Assembly: GCA_013150955.1 (NCBI GenBank)
Contig: JAADJD010000012.1
Location: forward strand, 105,267-169,266
Direction: 5' to 3'
From: Calditrichota bacterium
Lineage (GTDB): Bacteria; Calditrichota; Calditrichia; RBG-13-44-9; J042
DNA: 64,000 nt
Shown here: one piece after another, positions 9,148 through 16,088 of the stretch
How positions within the stretch are numbered: the first letter of the stretch is position 1
Layout: each line of letters begins with the position of its first letter
Notes under the pieces: model-generated
The model's database searches: none
Told to the model about the DNA's origin: nothing
The model's input: only the letters and a program-made list of their open reading frames with translations
Program-made: the position numbers and the translations under genes

Positions 9148-10545
9148 TTAGTTGCTTAACCATCCCAAATAAACAAAAATCTCGACACTTCCCCATAGCA
9201 GCGGAATCAAAATGATCGTACGGAGAAAAAACAAAATAATCAAATCTCGAAACCGGATCGGAATATCTCTGAACATGTCCATAATCATGGGCCCCAGACT
9301 GGAGAAAAAGATAAGCTGCGAAACGGACAACACTGCAATAAAAAATCGAACGGCTTCACTGGATTCCACCACCAGCAAGGCCGGAATATACATTTCTGTA
9401 ATTTCTATCAGTATGGCAGAAGCCACCCGTTCGGTTTCAGGCACCCCCAGAATGTTCAGGATGGGAATCAGCGGCCGGCCCAGATATTCGAATACAGGTG
9501 TAAACTTCGCAATCAACAGGGACAGCGTTCCCACTGCCACAATGGTTCCCAGGATACTGGCCGCCAGAACAAGCCCATCCCCGAACGCCCGGGACATACT
9601 AACCGTCAGGGATGGGGCCTGTCTGGCTTTCTCCACCGCTGCATGCATTGCCCGTCTCCAGATATTCTCCCCGGAAAACGTCTTTTCTTCCTGCTTCACA
9701 TGGGCAGTGTCAACATAAATATTGGGGACATTTCGAATGGGTGGCATTCGCACCAGAATGATGGTTAATAAAACAATACAACAAAAATACATTCCAATGA
9801 TCAGGGGGAACAGGTGTAGCAGATCCAGCGTCGCGGCAACGACCCCGACGAAGCCCATCGAAACGGTAGAAAAGCAGGTGGCAATGATGAACACGTGCTT
9901 TTTCGAATAGCCTCCCTGACGATAGACGGTTCGGGTAATGTACAACCCCACGGAATAGGATCCCACCCAGGAGGCCAGAGCATCCAGAGCCGCTCTTCCA
10001 GGCAATCGAAATAACGGTCGCATGAGCGGCTGTGCCAGCACGCCAATGAATTCGAGCCCCCCATAAACAACAAATAGCTGAACCACCAGGGCACCGATGG
10101 GAATGATTAACGCCACCGAGACGCTTAACGTATTCCAGATCAATCGATCCACTCCGGCTGCACGCCACGGCGAAGGCACCCAATCCAGAAAAAACATGGC
10201 GGTCAGCAACATTCCCAACAGCCGAAGTAACAAAATTGGAGATGATGTTCGAAACTCCCGTAACCACATCCATCGGGTATTCGGGTTTTGCTTTCGGGCT
10301 GCCAACAGGGTAAATATGGCACCGGCAAGGATCAATCCCATTGTGTACCATCGGGAAATTCCGGGAAAGTGTGTCCGCAAAAGGGAAATCAGGACATCAA
10401 ACGGAACGGTATACTTGTCACCGAATGGAACAGGCAGTAAAAAGAAGGCCCAGCCGATTAAAAATGTGGTAACAAACATCCATCGGGCCCGATTTAAATC
10501 CCGTAATCCGCTCTCCATTTCCATCCGACCGGAATTACTCCACAA
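9148..10545 (-). CDS. YjiH-family membrane protein with nucleoside-recognition (Gate) domains
   Basis: A 465-aa multi-span membrane protein with about 10 hydrophobic segments. The N-terminus (FLIGWAFFLLPVPFGDKYTV) and the later gate-like segments (ALDALASWVGSYSVGLYITR, then FFSSLGPMIMDMFRDIPIRF) match the YjiH family, whose transported substrate is not established. The start overlaps the stop of the upstream DUF2461 gene by 11 nt, which suggests cotranscription and translational coupling. Confidence 0.85.
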   Translation of the reverse strand: MWSNSGRMEMESGLRDLNRARWMFVTTFLIGWAFFLLPVPFGDKYTVPFDVLISLLRTHFPGISRWYTMGLILAGAIFTLLAARKQNPNTRWMWLREFRTSSPILLLRLLGMLLTAMFFLDWVPSPWRAAGVDRLIWNTLSVSVALIIPIGALVVQLFVVYGGLEFIGVLAQPLMRPLFRLPGRAALDALASWVGSYSVGLYITRTVYRQGGYSKKHVFIIATCFSTVSMGFVGVVAATLDLLHLFPLIIGMYFCCIVLLTIILVRMPPIRNVPNIYVDTAHVKQEEKTFSGENIWRRAMHAAVEKARQAPSLTVSMSRAFGDGLVLAASILGTIVAVGTLSLLIAKFTPVFEYLGRPLIPILNILGVPETERVASAILIEITEMYIPALLVVESSEAVRFFIAVLSVSQLIFFSSLGPMIMDMFRDIPIRFRDLIILFFLRTIILIPLLWGSVEIFVYLGWLSN

Positions 10546-11344
10546 TCCGAAACATTTCTTTCTTTTCCCAATACTCCTGCAGCTCCGTTTCTACCTGTCC
10601 GCTCTCCTGAAAAATGTAAAACGGGTACAGATCCCAGAAATGATGCACAACCGCTTCCAGGAATTTCGATCCGTAGAGCAAATCGTCCTCCCGGGGATAA
10701 AATCGCCCAACACTGAATTCCGTTAGTTTTCGCCAGAAGTCGAGATCGGCGGTTAATAATTGCTCGGACTCCGGCCCTTCTTCATTTCCCAACAGCAAAT
10801 AATAATGAGTGATAATTCGATTTCGCTCCAGATAATCCTGAAACAAGTGCCCAAATTGCTGCAGGCGCGATTGCCAGTACTTTTGAAAAACACGGCGGGG
10901 ATGGCTCCCCGACCAGAATCCCACCCAAACTCCCCGTCGCTCTATGGCCAGATACAATAATGGGCCATCTGCCCAGCGCCGTCCTTCCTTCGGGAACGTG
11001 ATAAAAACGTAACGCTTAAACGGTGGGCGATCCTTCCGAAATCGCAAATCGTTATGAATGCGACTAATGGTTTTGTGAATCCGTGGTCTCACTTCCAGCT
11101 CTTCGTTCATCAATTTCACGAAGGGTGCCAGCGCCACAACCAGTGCCTTGGCGGTGGGTTTAACAAGGGTCTCGTAGGTTTGCTTATGAGATTCAAACCA
11201 TTCCCGATCGTTATGCTCATATAATCCCTGCAAAAAATCAAAAATTTCTTTGTGGAATCCCCGAAACACCACGATGCATTCGCCATTTTGAGTTTTTTCA
11301 AATATTGGAAAAAAACCGGAATCTGTCAACCCCCGCTTAATCAT
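10535..11344 (-). CDS. DUF2461 family protein
   Basis: Recognised from the DUF2461 pattern: GFHKEIFDFLQGLYEHNDREWF near the N-terminus, then a basic segment with IHNDLRFRKDRPPFK and the YLAIERRGVWVGFWSG strand. The family is cytoplasmic and has no known reaction. The start is uncertain. The ATG at 11344 is given; a GTG at 11272 fits the usual family length better, and an upstream TTG at 11377 would lie inside repeat R2 and is unlikely. The gene overlaps the YjiH-like gene downstream by 11 nt. Confidence 0.85.
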   Translation of the reverse strand: MIKRGLTDSGFFPIFEKTQNGECIVVFRGFHKEIFDFLQGLYEHNDREWFESHKQTYETLVKPTAKALVVALAPFVKLMNEELEVRPRIHKTISRIHNDLRFRKDRPPFKRYVFITFPKEGRRWADGPLLYLAIERRGVWVGFWSGSHPRRVFQKYWQSRLQQFGHLFQDYLERNRIITHYYLLLGNEEGPESEQLLTADLDFWRKLTEFSVGRFYPREDDLLYGSKFLEAVVHHFWDLYPFYIFQESGQVETELQEYWEKKEMFRIVE

Positions 11345-11356
11345 CCCCAATTTTAC

Positions 11357-11664
11357 CCGCATTATGCATGAAACCAAGAATCACGCGAATGAATCCTAAA
11401 AAATATTAACCCCAGATTAAGCGATAGCCTACGGAATTACACGAATTAACACAAATAAAACCAATAAAATCCATTGGATTGTGTCTGGATGAAAGTGTGT
11501 TCTATAGTTTATTCGCGATTTTGTCGACATTTTTTGGTTTCATTCGCGTGATTTGCGGTTTCATGCAAAATTTGGGTTAACAAAATAACAAATAAATCCC
11601 AGAACACAATTATTTCTGTTCGTGGTAATTCATGTAATTCATAGGTGAACACGTAATCCGGGTT
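11357..11664 (+). repeat. Intergenic repeat R2 (full forward copy with partial flanking copies)
   Basis: A near-complete forward copy occupies 11410-11580 (left end GCCTACGGAATTACACGAAT, core CCATTGGATTGTGTCTGGAT, right end CGCGTGATTTGCGGTTTCAT). It is preceded at 11357-11409 by a right end in inverted orientation and followed at 11611-11664 by a decayed inverted left end, so the locus is composite. Confidence 0.85.
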
Positions 11665-11675
11665 GAAATAAAACA

Positions 11676-11759
11676 GGGGTGTTGCCATGCGAATCAATGA
11701 GGAGGCACTTCATCGGGAACCGGCTGTTCCCTTTGATCTCGCAGGCAACACCCCTTTTT
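11676..11759 (+). ncRNA. Candidate structured RNA with a three-way junction and terminal U-tract
   Basis: A perfect 11-bp stem (GGGGTGTTGCC at 11676-11686 with GGCAACACCCC at 11744-11754) is extended inward, after single-nucleotide bulges, by TGCGA/TCGCA and ATCAA/TTGAT. Inside are two short hairpins: TGAGG/CTTCA (11698-11712, loop AGGCA) and GGGAAC/GTTCCC (11715-11731, loop CGGCT). Five T residues follow on the plus strand. The shape is a two-armed junction ending like an intrinsic terminator. It could be a small RNA, or the 3' end of a transcript; on the minus strand it could terminate the gene at 11870. I do not recognise a known family. Confidence 0.45.
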
Positions 11760-11869
11760 CACCCCATATATACTTTTCAATGCAGGTTCAGTTCCCCAAC
11801 CGTGTTGTGGAGTTTCCTTAATTCAAACGATGTGCCCAACAGGGGTGGGAATTGCAAAGAGTGGTTCGA

Positions 11870-12232
11870 TTAATCCAGATACAACTCATCTACTTCGAAA
11901 CGTTCACAGCTATCACTGAGGCTGACGTGGATATTACGCAGCCCACATTTGTAGTAAATATCTTCCACCTGATCTTCATTCTTATTGGAATAGATATATG
12001 CCAGCCGATGCTTACAGAATTGGCATATAGGTGGAATTTCTCTCCGGCGGGGCTCTTTTTTATCGGATTGCAGGGATTTTCGAAAAAGGCTGGATATGGT
12101 TTCCAGATTGCGTGCAATGACGCGTAATATCGCCCGGATGCGCATCAAAATGTAGATTTGCACTCCCAACAGCACCACCAGAATCCCAAAAAACACATCC
12201 GGCAACTTATCCAGACTGAAAAACTCCAACAT
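11870..12232 (-). CDS. Small membrane-anchored protein with a Cys-rich tail
   Basis: Unrecognised 120-aa protein. It has one N-terminal membrane segment (about residues 10-32, FFGILVVLLGVQIYILM), a basic linker (about 45-65) and a C-terminal domain with a CQFC pair followed by two more cysteines (YYKCGL and SDSCERF), which could bind a metal such as zinc. The tail would face the cytoplasm by the positive-inside rule. A ribosome site (GGGAAGGG) lies immediately before the ATG. It stands alone, transcribed away from etfBA. Confidence 0.7.
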   Translation of the reverse strand: MLEFFSLDKLPDVFFGILVVLLGVQIYILMRIRAILRVIARNLETISSLFRKSLQSDKKEPRRREIPPICQFCKHRLAYIYSNKNEDQVEDIYYKCGLRNIHVSLSDSCERFEVDELYLD

Positions 12233-12489
12233 CCCTTCCCTAACCTTTTTAATCTTTATACCATCCGTTCATTTCTATTGTTCTTGTCTATTAGCAATTT
12301 TCGGGTAAAGAAAAATCAAGTTTAACAGTTTGTCGGGAATTCTGGGAGGGCTGTTTTACTGAAGGTAAAATCTGGATTCTGCACCCCAGGAATTTTCAAA
12401 AATTATTGCAATTACAGGGATTATTTATATTTTTGAGATGTTGCGAATTTTTCTTGAATAAAATTCAATAGCAAAAAGGAGGATGAACG

Positions 12490-13239
12490 GTGAATGTTGC
12501 AGTGTGTATGAAACAAACTCCGGATACGGAGGCTCAAATCAAAATCAGTGACGATGGCACATCCATTGTTCAGGAAGGGATTAAGTGGATCATTAATCCT
12601 TACGATGAATTTGCGATTGAAGAGGGATTGCGCCTCACCGAGAAGCACGGTGGCGAAGTGACCCTGATTTCTCTGGGCCCGCCCAGCATCGAGAAAACCA
12701 TCCGGGAAGGGCTGGCGATGGGCGCCCACAAAGCCATTCGTATTGATGCACCGGCTGTGCCCGACGATCCCATGGTGACCGCCAAGGCGCTTGCCGAAGT
12801 GCTGAAAGAGGAATCGTATGACGTTATCCTGTTTGGAAAACAGGCCATTGATGACGACCACACCCAGATGGCCTCCATCGTTGCCAGCATCCTCAACCTC
12901 CCTGCGGTGACCGTTGTGGTGGAATTGTCCATTGAAAATGGAAAGGGCACAGCGGTTCGAGAAATTGAAGGTGGCCACGAGAAGGTTTCCTTTAATTTGC
13001 CAGTCATCATCTCCGCACAACGGGGATTAAATGAGCCGCGCTATCGTTCCCTGAAAGGAATCATGGCCGCCAAAAAGAAGCCCATCGAGGTGAAATCCAT
13101 TGCCCTGGATGAGGCACAACTGGTCATCGAAACGTTTTCCTATCCACCGCCTAAAAAACCGGGTCGCATTGTGGGAGAAGGCCCGGATGCGGTGCCGGAA
13201 CTGGTCAAATTGCTGCGTGAAGAAGCCAAAGTGATCTAA
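12490..13239 (+). CDS. etfB: Electron transfer flavoprotein subunit beta
   Basis: A 249-aa EtfB. The N-terminus (MNVAVCMKQTPDTEAQIKI) and the AMP-binding region (IREGLAMGAHKAIRI, then LFGKQAIDDDHTQMASIVA) are typical. With EtfA it forms the soluble heterodimer that takes electrons from acyl-CoA and related dehydrogenases. The start is GTG, supported by AAAAGGAGGA 5-14 nt upstream; an ATG a few bases earlier is out of frame. etfA follows after 34 nt. No ETF:quinone oxidoreductase or acyl-CoA dehydrogenase gene is in the window. Confidence 0.96.
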   Translation: MNVAVCMKQTPDTEAQIKISDDGTSIVQEGIKWIINPYDEFAIEEGLRLTEKHGGEVTLISLGPPSIEKTIREGLAMGAHKAIRIDAPAVPDDPMVTAKALAEVLKEESYDVILFGKQAIDDDHTQMASIVASILNLPAVTVVVELSIENGKGTAVREIEGGHEKVSFNLPVIISAQRGLNEPRYRSLKGIMAAKKKPIEVKSIALDEAQLVIETFSYPPPKKPGRIVGEGPDAVPELVKLLREEAKVI

Positions 13240-13273
13240 AAACCAAAATTGCAAGTGTCAGGAGGTATGAAAC

Positions 13274-14245
13274 ATGTCGATGGTACTGGTTGTATCGGAA
13301 ATCCGCAATGGAGAGTTGAAGAAAATCAATCATGAAGTGTACACCGCGGCCCGACAGCTGGCCGATCAGTTGAACCTTTCCGTAGCCACGGTTTTGCTGG
13401 GGACGAATCTGGAATCCTTTACTGATGTGCCTTCCCGGTTTGGTGTGGAAACCCTCTACCTGGTTGAAGATCCCAAACTGGAAAAATACAGTCCCGACGC
13501 ATACGCCGCCGGCATCGCAGAGGTGATTCAGCAGACGTCACCGGCGGTTGTTCTCATGGGTGCATCGGCTACCGGGAAAGATTTGATGCCGCGGGTAGCG
13601 CAGAAAGTGGGAGCCACCCTGGCTCAGGATGTGATCCAATTCCGCGTGGAAAACGGGGATGTCCTTTTCACCCGTCCCATGTTTGCGGGGAAGGTCTGGG
13701 CCGATGTGAAACTGACCTCCCGTCCTCAAATGGCCACCATTCGTCCCAAGGCCATTCGACCGGAAGAAAAACCGGTGGAGGCGAGTGTGGAAAAGCTCTC
13801 CGTTTCCATTCCAGATCCGCTGGCGGTGGTGGAAGAAATCAGCACCAGCGGTGGAGGCAAGCTGGATGTAACAGAGGCCGATATCATCGTTGCGGGAGGT
13901 CGAGGCATGAAAGGCCCGGAAAACTGGCACCTGATTGAAGAACTGGCGGATGTTCTGGGAGCAGCAATTGGGGCTTCCCGCGCGGTGGTGGATGCGGGAT
14001 GGCGACCACACGGCGAACAGGTGGGACAAACCGGAAAAACCGTTTCACCAACGCTATATATCGCCTGCGGCATTTCCGGGGCCATTCAGCATCTGGCCGG
14101 CATGCTGTCTTCGAAATACATTGTGGCCATTAATAAGGATCCGGATGCTCCCATTTTTAAAGTGGCCGACTACGGTATCGTGGGTGATGTTTTTGAAGTG
14201 CTGCCCCGACTGACCGAAGAAATCAAAAAGTTAAAAAGCGAGTAG
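13274..14245 (+). CDS. etfA: Electron transfer flavoprotein subunit alpha
   Basis: A 323-aa EtfA with the N-terminal alpha/beta domain (about 1-190) and the C-terminal FAD-binding domain: VAGGRGMKGPENWHLIEELA, then VDAGWRPHGEQVGQTGK, and IACGISGAIQHLAGM with VAINKDPDAPIF. Those segments contact FAD in known ETFs. The ribosome site (CAGGAGGT) is strong. It is cotranscribed with etfB and ends in a clear terminator 6 nt after the stop. Confidence 0.96.
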   Translation: MSMVLVVSEIRNGELKKINHEVYTAARQLADQLNLSVATVLLGTNLESFTDVPSRFGVETLYLVEDPKLEKYSPDAYAAGIAEVIQQTSPAVVLMGASATGKDLMPRVAQKVGATLAQDVIQFRVENGDVLFTRPMFAGKVWADVKLTSRPQMATIRPKAIRPEEKPVEASVEKLSVSIPDPLAVVEEISTSGGGKLDVTEADIIVAGGRGMKGPENWHLIEELADVLGAAIGASRAVVDAGWRPHGEQVGQTGKTVSPTLYIACGISGAIQHLAGMLSSKYIVAINKDPDAPIFKVADYGIVGDVFEVLPRLTEEIKKLKSE

Positions 14246-14251
14246 CGCATA

Positions 14252-14287
14252 CGCCCCGGACGTGATCGTTCCGGGGCGCTTTTTTTT
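14252..14287 (+). terminator. Intrinsic terminator after etfBA
   Basis: A 9-bp perfect stem (CGCCCCGGA / TCCGGGGCG) with a 9-nt loop is followed by C and eight T residues on the plus strand, directly behind the etfA stop codon. Confidence 0.95.
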
Positions 14288-14370
14288 CACTATACCATTC
14301 CCTTGAAGGAACACGGTCATTATCGATTACTGACCGGTGATTGATTTGAAACACTGCAGCCTCGTATAAT

Positions 14371-14730
14371 TCCAGATTATGCTTTAGACCACAAATTACA
14401 CGAATGAACACGAATAAAAACAATAAACCCAAATAATGCGTTAAACCACGAATCACGCGAATGAATTCGAATAAAATCAACAAAATAGCGAATATATCCA
14501 GGAAAACATTTTCATTCAGATAGAATCAAGTCATTCAGATAGAATCAAGTGCATTCTATTATTTTTATTGGTGTTAATTCGTGTAATTCGTGGTTTTAAT
14601 GCATAATCTGGGATAAAATCTATTTGATTCTGTCTGAATGAAAATGTGTTCCCGAGTATATTCAACTATTTGTTGATATTTTTCGAATGAATTCGCGTGA
14701 TTCGTGGTTCACTACATTATTTGGGATAAT
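14371..14730 (-). repeat. Intergenic repeat R3 (nested copies)
   Basis: A composite locus. A forward left end (14371-14430) runs into an inverted full copy (about 14436-14618), which is followed by a forward right half (about 14619-14730). The inverted copy belongs to the same subtype as R10 (shared motifs CAACAAAATAGCGAATATAT and CATTTTCATTCAGATAGAAT). It carries a perfect 19-bp tandem duplication at 14513-14550. Confidence 0.85.
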
Positions 14731-14831
14731 CCGAAACGTCCGCCAGAAATCTTCTGCACCCCAATTCCACCCAACAACATGTGGAAAAGTACCGTTATAA
14801 AGAACCTTTCGGTAATTTGTACCATCTTTTA

Positions 14832-15000
14832 TCCCAGATTATGCATTAGCCTACGAATTACACGAATTAAAACGAATAAGAATAATAAAATCCATTGGAT
14901 GATATCTGGATGAAAATGTGTTTTGTGGTTTATTCTTGATTTTGTAGATATTTTTTGGTTGCATTCGCGTGATTCGCGGTTGAATGCATTATTTGGGTTT
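14832..15000 (+). repeat. Intergenic repeat R4 (best full-length forward copy)
   Basis: This 169-bp copy serves as the reference. The left end reads CCCAGATTATGCATTAGCCT followed by ACGAATTACACGAATTAA. The centre contains AAAATCCATTGGATGATATC and TGGATGAAAATGTGTT. The right end contains GCATTCGCGTGATTCGCGGT and TGAATGCATTATTTGGGT. The reverse complement of the right end matches the left end over about 40 positions with mismatches, so the element has imperfect terminal inverted repeats with a regular GAAT spacing of about 9-10 nt. It has no open reading frame. Confidence 0.92.
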
Positions 15001-15036
15001 ATTTGCCAGTACAACAACAACCGGAACGCCCCACCA

Positions 15037-15633
15037 TCAATCGCTCTTCTCCACCGAAAGCGGATCGTAAGACAGCACGCGGGTTTTTGTCCAACGATCG
15101 TACCAGGTTCGCATTTCCTTCCTGTCCAGCCCAATCCAGAATCCCAGTCCCAGCGGCAGGATGGAAATCACATATCCCAGCCAGCGCAACAGCGATTGCT
15201 CCCAGCCCGGCGGGCTCCCGTCTTCCGAAAGGATCACCACTTTTTTGACGATTTTTCCGGGCGTTTGTCCCCACCTGTACCCGAAATAGGTGTAATACAA
15301 CAGGTACAACAACCAGAACAGCGGCACCGGATACTGAATGAAAATGACTTCTCCATAAGGCAAAGCCACAGTTACAAACGCCCCGCCCCACCAGAAATCG
15401 GCAGTTACCGAAAAATAATGCTCCGGCACCTGAATCAAAAATTGCGGAATCATGGGGGAGATCCACAGAAAATACAGTTCTCCCCCACTCACCAGATATA
15501 ACCAGAGGCTGCAGACAACCCCCAGCACGATCCCATCCAGAAACTGTGCATAAATCCGATCATGAAGGGAGGCTGGATGCAAAAACTGCCTGGCTGAGGA
15601 AATTGACTGGTATCGCTGAAAAACGGGTTTCAT
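15037..15633 (-). CDS. RDD-family membrane protein
   Basis: A roughly 198-aa protein of the RDD family. The first helix carries the family signature (LHDRIYAQFLDGIVLGVVCS, with the conserved Arg and Asp). A second hydrophobic block follows (VPLFWLLYLLYYTYFGYRWG), then GQTPGKIVKKVVIL and a C-terminal WYDRWTKTRVL motif that replaces the usual D-x-x-x-x-T ending. Some RDD proteins are membrane transport or assembly factors, but no function can be assigned here. The ATG at 15633 is preferred to the upstream TTG at 15660, although neither has a strong ribosome site. Confidence 0.82.
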   Translation of the reverse strand: MKPVFQRYQSISSARQFLHPASLHDRIYAQFLDGIVLGVVCSLWLYLVSGGELYFLWISPMIPQFLIQVPEHYFSVTADFWWGGAFVTVALPYGEVIFIQYPVPLFWLLYLLYYTYFGYRWGQTPGKIVKKVVILSEDGSPPGWEQSLLRWLGYVISILPLGLGFWIGLDRKEMRTWYDRWTKTRVLSYDPLSVEKSD

Positions 15634-15660
15634 GGTCTGCCCATGGTTACGATTATTCAA

Positions 15661-16088
15661 TTTTTACAAAAAGCCATCACACTGTTTTCCCAATTTTAAC
15701 CATTTTTTACCGATCCACAGCGCCATTTTCGCAATTGCATTCCCCATCAAATTTAAATCGAGTTTTTCGTAAGATCACGAATTTCCCGACTGGTTCCCCA
15801 ATTCTCACGATTGAAAACAAAATATCTCAATTTGTCACCAGTGGGATATTCCCTGCCGTAGACACAGGGCAAATGGCAAGTAAAATGAAAGTCCCTTAGA
15901 GACATTCTTTTAATCCCCGCCCGGTCGATTTTTACTTCTAAAATACCATTACAATGGCCCATCGGCACATGAATGCTTGCCATTTGAGATCAAAGACATT
16001 ATTTGAGTTTAACGCAAAAAAGAAAATAATTTATCAAGGCGTTTGGGCCAATCGCCGATTATAAAAAACTAATAAAACGAAAGTAATC
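15661..16088. other. Intergenic region without recognised features
   Basis: About 430 nt between the divergent RDD and sensor-kinase genes. It is moderately AT-rich, contains no copy of the dispersed repeat, and must carry promoters in both directions. No convincing ORF, hairpin or operator was found. Confidence 0.5.

Noticed and set aside
11357..11664. Repeat copies as an insertion sequence
   Set aside because: The elements are only about 170 bp and no transposase gene is in the window, so at most they are non-autonomous.
11676..11759. The cloverleaf-like structure as a tRNA or an integron attC site
   Set aside because: It has no anticodon arm, T-loop or acceptor CCA geometry, and the ends do not match the GTTRRRY/RYYYAAC pair of attC sites; no integrase is present.
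14371..15000. Regularly spaced repeats resembling a CRISPR array
   Set aside because: The repeated units are long, diverged, in both orientations and not separated by unique spacers; no cas genes.
15753..15983. A 76-codon minus-strand frame
   Set aside because: No ribosome site, no family features, and no conserved neighbours; left as intergenic.
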